The position numbers were made by a program, and so were the translations under genes. From Leptospirales bacterium (lineage in GTDB: Bacteria > Spirochaetota > Leptospiria > Leptospirales > Leptonemataceae), in contig JAEUSB010000074.1 in NCBI GenBank assembly GCA_016788865.1, positions 1-64,000 on the forward strand: 64,000 nt of DNA. The letters run 5' to 3'. A model generated the notes under the pieces. The model was not told the DNA's origin. It saw only the letters and a program-made list of their open reading frames with translations, and ran no database searches. This document shows, in pieces, positions 1 through 8,619 of this stretch (position 1 is its first letter; each line of letters begins with the position of its first letter).

Positions 1-1317
1 CCAGGCTACACGCCCGTACAGGGACTTTATTGCGGCGTCTGTTCTACGGACCTTGCGCGCAGATTTCTTCCGTATCCGTTGCCACAGATAATTGGGCATG
101 AAGTCGTGGGGCTACGCGACGGGAAACCGGTCGTTGTCGAGATCAATGCGTCTCCGCTTGCTCGCGGAGTGGACACACAAGATCCTTTCTCACTCCACGG
201 CCTCCATACACATTCACCCGAGCGCATCACGCTTGGAATTGACAGACTGCCTGGCGGCTTTGCCCCTTACTTCCTTGCACCCATTGATGCAATCGTAGAT
301 GTCCCGGATAAGATTTCAGCACTGGCTGCTTCCCTGACGGAACCATTTGCCGCCGCCTTACAGGGCGTAGATGCCACACCCATCAATGAAAAAGATCATG
401 TAGCGGTTCTGGGTCCACGCAGACTTGGAATGTTGATCCTTTCTGCACTCGCTGGATTTAGAAAGGAAAAGAATCGTAATTTTACAATCACGGCCCTGGT
501 CCGGCACGAATCCCTGGAAGCGCTTTGTAAGAAAATGGGCGCGGATGATACACTCGATACGCGCAATCCAATTCCTACAAAATCGTTTGATGTTGTATTT
601 GATACCACAGGAAAACCTGAGGGGTTTCTTGAAGCACTGCGACTTGCTAAACGTTGCGTATCACTGAAATCTACAAATGGCCAGGAAGTTCTCGGACTGA
701 AACATCTCACTGACCTGGTTGTGGATGAACTGGCAATCCTCCCCTGGAAACCGGAACACCTGGACTATACCTGGCCTTTTGAAGAAAAGAGAAACAACCT
801 CAACGTGTTTGTTTCGCCCGGCGTGGCTGAGTCAGTGATTGAAGAAGCAAGAGCTGCGGACCAGGCAGCCGGCCGGACTCGCAATTATGTCCGGAGCGTT
901 GCAGAAAATGCAGCCGGAGAAATTCGCGGTGGTCACGGCCCGGAAGGATCTATTGTCCCCAGGTATGATCTGGCTATCGCTTCCAATCTTGCTGAAATTG
1001 ATGCGATTGTTCGACCGTTAGCCGGAATAGAATTCTCCATACTGAGGCCGCGCGGTGCCGTGCTCTTCGCAAGTAAGAAATTTGAATCTCCGCTCACAGA
1101 AGCCGTTGGATCACGCGGGATTGAAATTCGCACTTCTCGTTGCGGGGATTTCCATCGCACAATGAATCTGCTCACAGAGCAGCCTGAACTTGCAGCCGCA
1201 TTTGAAAAAGAAATGATAACCCACCGCTTTGACCTGGGCCACATCGGCGAAGCATTCGAAGTGGCCGCCGATAGTTCAAAGAGCGTCAAAGTGATTGTAG
1301 AAGCTCCAAAGCCTTAA
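1..1317 (+). CDS. MDR-family zinc alcohol dehydrogenase-like protein, 5' end outside window
   Basis: The reading frame is open from the first base, so the start lies upstream of the window; 438 residues are visible. The beginning reads as the catalytic-zinc region of medium-chain dehydrogenases: GVCSTD (Cys about visible residue 14) followed by GHEVVG (His33-Glu34). A Rossmann region follows with VAVLGPRRLG, an unusual version of the nucleotide-binding glycine motif. The four-cysteine structural zinc loop normally found after the GHE motif is absent, since no cysteines occur there. The C-terminal half carries a long segment that is not standard for the family. It is probably an NAD(P)-dependent oxidoreductase, but the substrate cannot be told. 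A first codon at 79 (TTG) would remove the catalytic Cys and His and is not credible. Confidence 0.8.
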   Translation, partial: PGYTPVQGLYCGVCSTDLARRFLPYPLPQIIGHEVVGLRDGKPVVVEINASPLARGVDTQDPFSLHGLHTHSPERITLGIDRLPGGFAPYFLAPIDAIVDVPDKISALAASLTEPFAAALQGVDATPINEKDHVAVLGPRRLGMLILSALAGFRKEKNRNFTITALVRHESLEALCKKMGADDTLDTRNPIPTKSFDVVFDTTGKPEGFLEALRLAKRCVSLKSTNGQEVLGLKHLTDLVVDELAILPWKPEHLDYTWPFEEKRNNLNVFVSPGVAESVIEEARAADQAAGRTRNYVRSVAENAAGEIRGGHGPEGSIVPRYDLAIASNLAEIDAIVRPLAGIEFSILRPRGAVLFASKKFESPLTEAVGSRGIEIRTSRCGDFHRTMNLLTEQPELAAAFEKEMITHRFDLGHIGEAFEVAADSSKSVKVIVEAPKP

Positions 1318-1401
1318 GGAGCTCCTGCTGCTGTCGAACACGCAACAAGGCGAAAACTCGCGTCATTTTTAAGATCGAATCATAAGGCTAGAGGATAGAC
1401 C

Positions 1402-1674
1402 ATGAATGAATGTCCTTTTCTTGTTTTTCGCTGTGCCGACATCGAGGAGTCGCGAACCTTTTATGAAAGTCTTGGCCTTCAGTTCACCAGAGAACAACAT
1501 GGATCGGGGCCAATCCACTATTCAGCAATGATCGGCAATGGACTGGTTCTTGAATTGTATCCAGCAAAGGAAAATCTTCAGGTTGAAATTGGAATACCCG
1601 GAGCAAGTGCACAGACACTAATGGATCCAGACGGGCGAAAGGTACGTCTCTACCAGCTCACACAGCCGCAATAA
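1402..1674 (+). CDS. Short VOC (glyoxalase/bleomycin-resistance fold) protein
   Basis: Ninety residues starting from an ATG preceded by GAGG. The N-terminal half is a typical VOC beta-alpha-beta module: FLVFRCADIEESRTFYESLG, then a GPxHY strand and an LVLELYPA strand. The end, DPDGRKVRLYQL, is the typical last strand. Single-domain VOC proteins usually have about 115-125 residues, and the piece between the LELYP strand and the DPDG strand is about 30 residues too short. Either an internal deletion removed a beta-alpha element, or the protein dimerises with a reduced fold. Metal binding and substrate are unknown. Its 3' end overlaps the convergent hydrolase gene by 17 bases. Confidence 0.7.
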   Translation: MNECPFLVFRCADIEESRTFYESLGLQFTREQHGSGPIHYSAMIGNGLVLELYPAKENLQVEIGIPGASAQTLMDPDGRKVRLYQLTQPQ

Positions 1675-2641
1675 ACTCGCCAAATGCGGATGCCAGCTTC
1701 ACAGCTTCAGGAATTGCAGCCAGGCCAATACTTCCGTGACCATGTGAAATAAGGGGTGTGATTCCCAGCCTCGAACTCACTCCGCGCGCCAGGAATTCCT
1801 TGTGCAGCGAGATTGATTCTGAAGGCGGAATCACATTGTCTTCTTCGCCGTGAATCAAAACAACCTTGAACGGAACCGGTTTCATATGCAAGCTCGGGGA
1901 ACAGTTTGCGCGCAAATCCTGAAATTGTTTGGTAGCGGTAAATTTCCGCCATTCGGCCAGTCTAAAATCGCGATCGTGTCTGAGCTTATTAAAGAGTTCA
2001 AGATCCGCTTTCTTAAGTTTGGCCAGCTTATCAGGCAACTGCGGAGCCTCGCGCATAAGGCCGTTATCCTCTGCGGCCGTTCTGAATGCGTCGCGCACAG
2101 GTTCCGGTACTTTCAGAAAGTTCCAGAGCACGACCATTGTACCGTAGTCATCAATGCCCTGTTGTCCCATCAGGAAGTCCAGTGTTGTGTCTACGGAGCC
2201 GAGCGTGCCCACCGTGCAGACCGCGCTGATACGATTCTTCTCTTCGCCGCAAGCAGCTACCAGAACAATACCGGCAGAAAAGGAAGCTGAGAACAGGGCG
2301 ACTCTGCCGCCCACTTTCTCGGAGACAAATCGCACAACCTGCGAAACCTTTCGCCAGGATTCAGTTGATATCACAAGGTTTGCAATTTCGGAGAAATGGG
2401 GTGCATAAACAGTAAAGCCCAGGCTGGCAAGCGATTGCCCCAGAACTTCCATGCGCGGATCCTCAATCCCTCGAAGCGCCATACCGTGTACTACAATGAT
2501 TGTGCCACGGTCTCCGCCAGCATACACGTTTGTTCTGAGCGTTTCACCCTTGATAGGAATTGATTCAGAGGTCCTGGCAACAGGGCGGTAACGCTTGAGT
2601 TGGCTTCGCGCCACAAATTCCAATCCCTTTGCAAATGACAT
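1658..2641 (-). CDS. Alpha/beta hydrolase, dienelactone-hydrolase-like
   Basis: 327 residues from the ATG at 2641; an in-frame TTG at 2674 would add 11 residues with no sign of conservation. Visible hydrolase features are a beta strand ending in VVHGMALRG (oxyanion region), a nucleophile elbow SASFSAG with the serine near residue 122, an acid strand IHGEEDNVIPP, and a late His in SHGHGS. The S-x-S-x-G elbow deviates from GxSxG at its first position. There is no signal peptide, so it is probably cytoplasmic. It lies alone on the minus strand, divergent from the WYL pair, with a short intergenic region between them. Substrate unknown. Confidence 0.75.
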   Translation of the reverse strand: MSFAKGLEFVARSQLKRYRPVARTSESIPIKGETLRTNVYAGGDRGTIIVVHGMALRGIEDPRMEVLGQSLASLGFTVYAPHFSEIANLVISTESWRKVSQVVRFVSEKVGGRVALFSASFSAGIVLVAACGEEKNRISAVCTVGTLGSVDTTLDFLMGQQGIDDYGTMVVLWNFLKVPEPVRDAFRTAAEDNGLMREAPQLPDKLAKLKKADLELFNKLRHDRDFRLAEWRKFTATKQFQDLRANCSPSLHMKPVPFKVVLIHGEEDNVIPPSESISLHKEFLARGVSSRLGITPLISHGHGSIGLAAIPEAVKLASAFGEFIAAV

Positions 2642-2734
2642 AGGGAAAGTCTGCGGACACGGGCATGTTCGCAATCATTTTACTTGACCGGACCGGCACA
2701 AGCGATTGCTTTCCTTATGGCTCTGGAAGAAGGA

Positions 2735-3721
2735 ATGGCAAAGATGGAGCGCCTCGGTTGCCTCTACCTCACATTCCTGAATCATCCAGAAGGCCTCAGC
2801 TTTTCTAGAATCAAAGAACAGCTTGCTCCTGCGTACACAGGCGACGCAGAATCGGCGCGGCGTAAGTTTGAGCGAGACAAAGACGAACTCAAAGCTCTGG
2901 GGATGGAGCTTGATTATTTTGGAGAAGGACAACCACTGCCAAATGGAAGTCTGGCCCGCGGCCATGTCTACATTCCGCGCGACGAAATCGAAAGACTCCC
3001 GGATCTTAAACTGAACCCGGAAGAAGCGTCTGCGCTGGCCGGAATCTTACTATATGCAATTGAAAATCCGGACAACCCAAGAAACCAGGAACTCTACCGC
3101 TCCGCCGCGGCAAAGTTGCTCTATAAGACGCCAACGCTGCTAGCAGGAACGCCTACCGAACACTGGGCGCCAGCACAGGGAAATGCAGATCATCTTCCTG
3201 AAATCAGGAAAGCTATCCAAAAAAGACTGCTACTGAAGATCGAATATCCACAACGCGACGGCAGCATTCTCGAGCGCGAAGTGGAAGGCAGAGGTCTTAT
3301 TTCGCATCGCGGAAGATGGTGTCTTGTCGCATTCGCCCGCGATGCAAAAGCCATCCGTTACTTCTACCTGGATCGCATCACAAAAGCGAGGGCAACAAAA
3401 GTTCAATTCAAGCCTGACCCTAAATTTTCAATCCTGGACCATTCACTTCATCCCCTTACAATTTCCTTGCATGATCCCGTGACGATTCAACTGACTTTCG
3501 AGCCAGAAAGCAAAGATGCGCTCCTGGATTTCCTCGCAGGCTTGCCGCAGAAGCTCTGGAAGCTCGATGGCCATTCAATTGCTGTCACCACTACAAACCG
3601 CACGGCGCTTTTTGGATTTATGCTACGAAACCCGGGGACTGTTGCGGGCCTCGGGCCTGTTGAGATTCTTGCGGACTTTGAAAAACATATTAACTCGATC
3701 CGGACGTTATACGGCAAATGA
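2735..3721 (+). CDS. WYL-domain transcriptional regulator (first of a pair)
   Basis: An N-terminal winged-helix-like segment (MERLGCLYLTFLNHPEGLSF..IKEQL) is followed by a WYL-type sensor domain in the middle (EYPQRDGSILEREVEGRGLISHRGRWCLVAF) and a WCX-like C-terminus. This is the arrangement of PafB/PafC-type regulators, which bind DNA and sense a ligand, often single-stranded DNA. I chose the ATG at 2735 because GGAAG sits 5 bases upstream; an ATG at 2717 and a TTG at 2684 are in frame but have no ribosome-binding site. The stop overlaps the next WYL gene (ATGA), so the two are co-translated and probably form a heteromer. Confidence 0.8.
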   Translation: MAKMERLGCLYLTFLNHPEGLSFSRIKEQLAPAYTGDAESARRKFERDKDELKALGMELDYFGEGQPLPNGSLARGHVYIPRDEIERLPDLKLNPEEASALAGILLYAIENPDNPRNQELYRSAAAKLLYKTPTLLAGTPTEHWAPAQGNADHLPEIRKAIQKRLLLKIEYPQRDGSILEREVEGRGLISHRGRWCLVAFARDAKAIRYFYLDRITKARATKVQFKPDPKFSILDHSLHPLTISLHDPVTIQLTFEPESKDALLDFLAGLPQKLWKLDGHSIAVTTTNRTALFGFMLRNPGTVAGLGPVEILADFEKHINSIRTLYGK

Positions 3722-4743
3722 CTGATTCAAAGACTAAGAGAGCTAATACCCGCAGCAATACTTCCGGAAGGCAACGATCCCGGAAAGCAAAGGCCGTCCC
3801 GGAAACCAAAGTTGCCCGGAATCTAAAGCGCCTCCTGACCCTGATTCCGGTGCTCAAAGCAAACCCTGGAATCAAGCTCGCACAACTTCGGAAACTTTCC
3901 GGCTATACCAGCGACAAGAAGCTCAGTGAGGATTTAGAACAGCTGCTGTTCTTTGGTACCCCGCCATTCACTCCCTCCGATTACATTGACATCTATATTG
4001 AGGCTGATCGGGTCTTCCTGGAGTTCCCCCAGGGGCTCGATCGTCCGCTTGCTCTAACGCCTGACGAATGGACCGCAGTTTACAATCTGATTGAAACAGA
4101 AATTCACTTTTACACAAGGGGCAGAACTCAGTCACGGCACCTACCTGCAATCCTTGCCCGGATGGGCCAGGTTCCCATGAACATTGAGTCTGGACCATTT
4201 ACCAGGAAGCGCAGCTTGATTATCCGTGCTATTGACGAGGATGTTCAGGTGGAATTTCGATACCAGAGCCTGAGCGCGAGAGAAGCCGAGATACGGAACA
4301 TTGACCCATGGGCTGTCTTCGCGAATCGCGGAAGTCTCTATTGCCTGGGTTACTGCCACCTTCGCCGCTCACCGCGGATCTTCCATCTGGAACGAATGAC
4401 CGGCATTGAATTGCTTGCACAAAAACAAAAGGCCAGGCCTGCGACGTTAAGAGACCATCTGGCAAACTCTTTCATTTTCAAACAGGATGCATCCGGCTTC
4501 AAGGCGGAAATCGCTTACTCTAACTCGGTTGCAGGCGCAATCGAGCGCATGTTTGGAATCACTGCAAGGAGACCTCACGATCGCAAGGATTGGAATCGCA
4601 GTGCCATCCGCGTAAGTGATAGCATCTGGGTCAGAAGCGCCCTGCGAGCCTTTGGCCCGGACGTCGTGATCCTTTCCCCGGAGCATCTCCGCGACTCTTT
4701 TGTTTCTGACTTGCAACGACTAAAGCTTCCGGCTCCATTATGA
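3718..4743 (+). CDS. WYL-domain transcriptional regulator (second of a pair)
   Basis: 341 residues. A basic, disordered N-terminus of about 30 residues (rich in Lys/Arg/Ser) leads into a helix-turn-helix-like region (GIKLAQLRKLSGYTSDKKLSEDLEQL). A WYL domain follows around residues 165-230 (VEFRYQSLSAREAEIRNIDPWAVFANRGSLYCLGY) and then a WCX-like end. Its overlap with the upstream gene and the shared architecture suggest a PafBC-like two-subunit regulator. The target is unknown. The next gene, cysK, has its own promoter starting right behind the stop codon, so the pair need not regulate it. Confidence 0.8.
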   Translation: MTDSKTKRANTRSNTSGRQRSRKAKAVPETKVARNLKRLLTLIPVLKANPGIKLAQLRKLSGYTSDKKLSEDLEQLLFFGTPPFTPSDYIDIYIEADRVFLEFPQGLDRPLALTPDEWTAVYNLIETEIHFYTRGRTQSRHLPAILARMGQVPMNIESGPFTRKRSLIIRAIDEDVQVEFRYQSLSAREAEIRNIDPWAVFANRGSLYCLGYCHLRRSPRIFHLERMTGIELLAQKQKARPATLRDHLANSFIFKQDASGFKAEIAYSNSVAGAIERMFGITARRPHDRKDWNRSAIRVSDSIWVRSALRAFGPDVVILSPEHLRDSFVSDLQRLKLPAPL

Positions 4744-4745
4744 AA

Positions 4746-4774
4746 TTGACGAGTCGCGCAATCCCAGGTAAGAT
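4746..4774 (+). promoter_or_regulatory. Sigma70-type promoter of cysK
   Basis: TTGACG at 4746-4751, a 17-base spacer, then TAAGAT at 4769-4774. This matches the TTGACA/TATAAT consensus at five and four positions. It lies between the WYL stop and the cysK ribosome-binding site (GAGGA at 4796-4800), leaving a leader of about 25 bases, too short for a riboswitch. Confidence 0.65.
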
Positions 4775-4805
4775 GGTATGAAAAGTAGCGTTCACGAGGA
4801 CCATC

Positions 4806-5795
4806 ATGAAGGTATTTGACGATAACACACTCTCCATTGGGAAAACACCGCTTGTCCAGTTGCATCGTGTAACGCAAGGGGCTGGTGCCAGAGTCTTTGC
4901 AAAGATCGAGGGGAGAAATCCAGCGTATTCGGTGAAGTGCCGCATTGGCGCTGCAATGATCTGGGACGCAGAGAAGAAAGGAAAGCTCAAGAAAGGAATG
5001 GAAATCGTCGAGCCCACTTCCGGAAACACAGGAATCGCACTCGCTTACGTTGCGGCGGCACGCGGCTATCCGCTGACGCTGACAATGCCAGAAAGCATGT
5101 CGATCGAGCGCAGGAAAGTTCTGAAGGCATTTGGAGCCAAGCTCGTCTTGACCGAGGCGGCGCGCGGAATGAAGGGCGCAATTGAAAAGGCCTCGGAAAT
5201 CGCAAACTCGGATCCGGCAAAATACTTTCTTCCCCAACAGTTTGATAATCCTGCAAATCCTCAAATTCATGAAGATACAACCGGTCCAGAAATCTGGGAC
5301 GATCTCGAAGGGAACATCGATGTATTCATTGCCGGGGTAGGAACCGGTGGAACAATTACAGGCGTTGGGCGTTTCCTCAAAAAGACAAAGAAAAAGAACG
5401 TACTCGTTGTGGCCGTTGAGCCTGCTCATTCACCAGTCATTACCCAGACAAAGAATGGCGAAAAGCCGCAGCCAGGACCGCACAAGATCCAGGGGATAGG
5501 TGCTGGCTTTGTCCCTTCCATCGTTGACCTTTCGTTAATCGATCGCGTTGAACAGGTTACAAACGATGAATCAATCGAAATGGCACGTCGCTTAGCCCGC
5601 GAAGAGGGTATACTGTGCGGCATCTCATGCGGGGCTGCAACCGTTGCGGCAGTTCGTCTTGCAAAGGATCCCGCATTCGCTGGAAAAAACATTGTTGTCG
5701 TGCTTCCTGATTCTGGTGAGCGCTACCTTTCCACGGCACTGTTCGAGGGATTGTTTAGCGGAATTGACGCTGCCTCAGCCGGTGCAGTGATTTGA
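4806..5795 (+). CDS. cysK: Cysteine synthase A (O-acetylserine sulfhydrylase)
   Basis: A pyridoxal-phosphate enzyme that makes cysteine from O-acetylserine and sulfide in the cytoplasm. Visible hallmarks are the start IGKTPLVQL, the PLP lysine K44 in YSVKCR, the substrate loop TSGNTG (71-76), the phosphate-binding GTGGT (179-183), GISCGAA (272-278) and the terminal [10 protein letters not shown] (301-310). The length of 329 residues is slightly above the family norm because of a short C-terminal extension. The ATG has a good GAGGA site. The serine acetyltransferase that supplies its substrate (cysE) is in the same window but 35 kb away, so the two are not in one operon. Confidence 0.96.
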   Translation: MKVFDDNTLSIGKTPLVQLHRVTQGAGARVFAKIEGRNPAYSVKCRIGAAMIWDAEKKGKLKKGMEIVEPTSGNTGIALAYVAAARGYPLTLTMPESMSIERRKVLKAFGAKLVLTEAARGMKGAIEKASEIANSDPAKYFLPQQFDNPANPQIHEDTTGPEIWDDLEGNIDVFIAGVGTGGTITGVGRFLKKTKKKNVLVVAVEPAHSPVITQTKNGEKPQPGPHKIQGIGAGFVPSIVDLSLIDRVEQVTNDESIEMARRLAREEGILCGISCGAATVAAVRLAKDPAFAGKNIVVVLPDSGERYLSTALFEGLFSGIDAASAGAVI

Positions 5796-5813
5796 TCTTT
5801 TCTGGAGAAAGGC

Positions 5814-6641
5814 ATGGGAGCCGTTGAGGACTGCCTTCCTCCAGTACTGAGCAGAAATCGTGCCCGCATCCGTGAAGCCCTGGAAGCAGGACTGGGCACG
5901 CTGTCTCCTGAACTTGTAAAATCTTTTGAATCAAACCTGAAGACGGCGGGAGCTGGATCTACTACGCGCTGGCTATTTCAGATGATTTGCCTGCATGCAG
6001 GGTTTGCCAGTGTGAACCTGACCATGGGAACTGTTGCGATTTTCTCTTACGGAATCGAAACCGATTGGGATGATGCAAAGACAATCTGGGCCAGGGTCGA
6101 ACGGGACTTCACCGTGGGCGATATCACACTCACATTTAGCGGTGTGTTGCCTCGCTCCATTAAGGATCTTGCGGAAGCAGCTCTCGATTCCACACTCCTC
6201 GTTCATGCAGAGAATGTTTTCTTGAACTCGCAGGGCTTGCGGGAAAAGAATTTGCAGAATGTATTCTTCAACATCGAACGCGATACCAGGCCAATTCTTG
6301 AAGAGATACTGAATTCGGGTGTCCCCGTTACGCTGACCCATTTCTTGTTCCAGGATTTGCGTGTCTATTTTTCACTATCCGGTGAATACAGAAGCCAGGA
6401 AATTATGGATTCAATTCAGGCCGTGATAAGCGAGAACCTGAAGAAATCCGATCGAATCTTTCGCCTCTCTCCCCTGTCCTACATCGTCATTTCCCCGGGC
6501 GCAGATTCACAGCAGATTCAGGCACGATTCAAAAGCATTTATATTCAAATCAAGAGTCTGGTCCTTGACTACGATCTCCGCCTCTGCACCGTCAGCCAGC
6601 TTCCAGTGCGATTCACACAGATATGGAGTCAGTTGCTGTGA
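5814..6641 (+). CDS. Unknown protein, possibly with a degenerate GGDEF-like C-terminal domain
   Basis: I do not recognise this 275-residue protein with confidence. It lies 18 bases after cysK and overlaps argH by 19 bases, so it belongs to the cysK-argH transcription unit. The start is supported by GAGAAAGG. There is no signal peptide; one moderately hydrophobic stretch lies near residues 50-75. The last 90 residues (LTHFLFQDLRVYFSLSG..., DRIFRLSPLSYIVISPGA) have the strand pattern of GGDEF-like folds without any GGDEF motif. That resemblance is by eye only. A soluble sensory or scaffold role is possible. Confidence 0.55.
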   Translation: MGAVEDCLPPVLSRNRARIREALEAGLGTLSPELVKSFESNLKTAGAGSTTRWLFQMICLHAGFASVNLTMGTVAIFSYGIETDWDDAKTIWARVERDFTVGDITLTFSGVLPRSIKDLAEAALDSTLLVHAENVFLNSQGLREKNLQNVFFNIERDTRPILEEILNSGVPVTLTHFLFQDLRVYFSLSGEYRSQEIMDSIQAVISENLKKSDRIFRLSPLSYIVISPGADSQQIQARFKSIYIQIKSLVLDYDLRLCTVSQLPVRFTQIWSQLL

Positions 6642-8044
6642 GTAGACTCTGGGAAGGCAGGCAGACCGGTGCGTCAGACGACGTGCTGCTCGAACTGGGC
6701 GCTTCCATTGATCTTGACATTGAATTGTATCGCGAGGATCTCGCAGGTTCGCGTGCGCATGCAAAAATGCTCGGGCACGTTGGTATTTTGCCGGAGCAGG
6801 ATCTAAAAGCAATTCTAGACGGATTGACGGCCATCGAGAAAGAAATCGAGTCAGGAAAATTTGAGCTCAAGATTGAGCTCGAAGATATCCACACGCATGT
6901 AGAGAATCGCTTAACTCAGCTAATTGGACCAGCTGCGGGCCGTCTGCACACAGCCCGATCCAGGAACGATCAGATTGCAGTTGATACGCATCTCTACGTG
7001 AGACGGCTGGCGCGGGAAATCGGAGAAGAAATTTCGCGGCTATGCGACGCATTGATCGTCAAAGCGGAGGCTGAGATCGATCAGGTTATTCCAGGCTATA
7101 CGCACCTACAGGTAGCCCAGCCGGTCAAAGTCTCCCACCATCTCCTGGCACACTTCTGGGGATTCTTGCGCGACAGAGAACGCTTCGCGCAGACTTATAA
7201 GACGGCCAACCGCCTCCCACTGGGTTCCGGTGCTCTTGCAGGCGTGAACTACAATACGGACCGCGAATTTCTCCGCAAGGAATTGAATTTTGCAGAGATT
7301 TACGAGAATTCAATGGACGCCGTCGCCACGCGCGACCATATCCAGGACTTCCTCTACGCATCCACTTCTTTTGCCGTAAGAGCCTCGCGATTTGCTGAAG
7401 AGATTGTTCTCTGGAACAGCGTGGAATTTGGTTTCATCAAGATTTCTGACGGACTCACAACCGGTTCGAGTATCATGCCGCAAAAAAAGAATCCCGACGC
7501 AGCAGAGCTGGTCCGGGGTCGCGCAGGTCGAAACACTGGCAATCTAGTCAATTTACTCATGACTCTCAAGGGTTTGCCGTTTGCCTACAACCGAGATCTG
7601 CAAGAAGATCGAACACCGCTTCTTGATACCGCGAAGAACACCCATCTAATAGCCCGCACCCTCACGGCTCTGGTCAAAGGGATTGAATTCCAGAAACATC
7701 GTCTGACTGCGTCTCTGGAGAGAGGATTCGCAACAGCCACAGATTTGGCCGATGCACTGGTCACAAAGAAGGATATTCCGTTTCGCGAGGCACATCATAT
7801 TGCGGGCAAGCTCGTAGGATTGTGCGCGGCCCAGGACCTAACACTCACCCAGGCAACCAAAGAAATGCGCCGTAGCGTATCCTCCCACCTGGAAGATGAC
7901 ACGTTTTACTTTGAATCAATTTCGACGGTGAATAGCACAGACAGAAAAATTAGCCAGGGAGGTACAGCGCGCAGCAGACAGATCGAGCAAGTTGAAAAAG
8001 CCCGAGCGGCGCTGGTGGACCGCTTGCCCTGGTCTCAGAAATGA
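6623..8044 (+). CDS. argH: Argininosuccinate lyase
   Basis: Cleaves argininosuccinate to arginine and fumarate, the last step of arginine synthesis. The 473 residues show the fumarase/aspartase superfamily blocks in order: HTARSRNDQ (109-117), TH at 160-161 holding the catalytic His, and the signature GSSIMPQKKNPD (281-292). Length is normal for the family. The start overlaps the preceding gene; a GTG at 6638, 5 codons downstream, is an equally possible start. The stop overlaps the next gene (ATGA). No other arginine genes are in the window. Confidence 0.96.
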   Translation: MESVAVSRLWEGRQTGASDDVLLELGASIDLDIELYREDLAGSRAHAKMLGHVGILPEQDLKAILDGLTAIEKEIESGKFELKIELEDIHTHVENRLTQLIGPAAGRLHTARSRNDQIAVDTHLYVRRLAREIGEEISRLCDALIVKAEAEIDQVIPGYTHLQVAQPVKVSHHLLAHFWGFLRDRERFAQTYKTANRLPLGSGALAGVNYNTDREFLRKELNFAEIYENSMDAVATRDHIQDFLYASTSFAVRASRFAEEIVLWNSVEFGFIKISDGLTTGSSIMPQKKNPDAAELVRGRAGRNTGNLVNLLMTLKGLPFAYNRDLQEDRTPLLDTAKNTHLIARTLTALVKGIEFQKHRLTASLERGFATATDLADALVTKKDIPFREAHHIAGKLVGLCAAQDLTLTQATKEMRRSVSSHLEDDTFYFESISTVNSTDRKISQGGTARSRQIEQVEKARAALVDRLPWSQK

Positions 8045-8619
8045 ATCCTGCCACGCTGCAGTTCTATAAATCAATCTTCGCCGAATGCCTCACCTCCATT
8101 AGCGAAGAAGTTATTCCTCAAATCCTAACTCATCTAGAGAAGATTCCCGACAACACTGCAGAATTTCGCGCCGCGTACCGAACAACGCCCAGCCTTCCTT
8201 CACACTGGATCACAACACTACGCTTCATAAAATTCAGTACAGTCCTTGCAGGCGAACTCAAACCCAACTATGAGAAGCTGATGAGCTCGTACCAGACACT
8301 CAGCGGCAAACCTGGCGCGGATGAGACAAAGCTACTTGGGGAAATTGGGGAATTTCTATACGCAGTCGATGAAATCACTGGAGACCTGGATCGAACTCTG
8401 CCAAAATTGATGCGCCAGATCAGAACCGGAATGATTGAAAGTTATGGGATCGTGCTACAACCAAATGAGGCAATCTACTCGGATCGCATTCCGGATGATC
8501 AAATGGTCAGGCTTACCATACCCATTCAAGAACTGGCAGGCCTCTGCCAGCGCATGATTGAGCAAATCAAAATCAGCGTTGCTCTGTTACGCATGGAAAA
8601 GCTTATCCTTGGCGGCTGA
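8041..8619 (+). CDS. Unknown mostly helical cytoplasmic protein
   Basis: 192 residues, unrecognised. Its ATG overlaps the argH stop, so it is translationally coupled to argH. The sequence is predicted helical throughout, with no transmembrane segment, no signal peptide and no obvious catalytic motif. Its last 33 bases overlap the 3' end of the convergent response-regulator gene. The coupling and normal codon use support a real protein; the function is open. Confidence 0.6.
   Translation: MNPATLQFYKSIFAECLTSISEEVIPQILTHLEKIPDNTAEFRAAYRTTPSLPSHWITTLRFIKFSTVLAGELKPNYEKLMSSYQTLSGKPGADETKLLGEIGEFLYAVDEITGDLDRTLPKLMRQIRTGMIESYGIVLQPNEAIYSDRIPDDQMVRLTIPIQELAGLCQRMIEQIKISVALLRMEKLILGG

Noticed and set aside
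4575-5429. Long open frame of 284 codons on the minus strand opposite the second WYL gene and cysK
   Set aside because: It lies antisense to two clearly conserved genes, its product is cysteine-rich and resembles nothing, and it has no ribosome-binding site.
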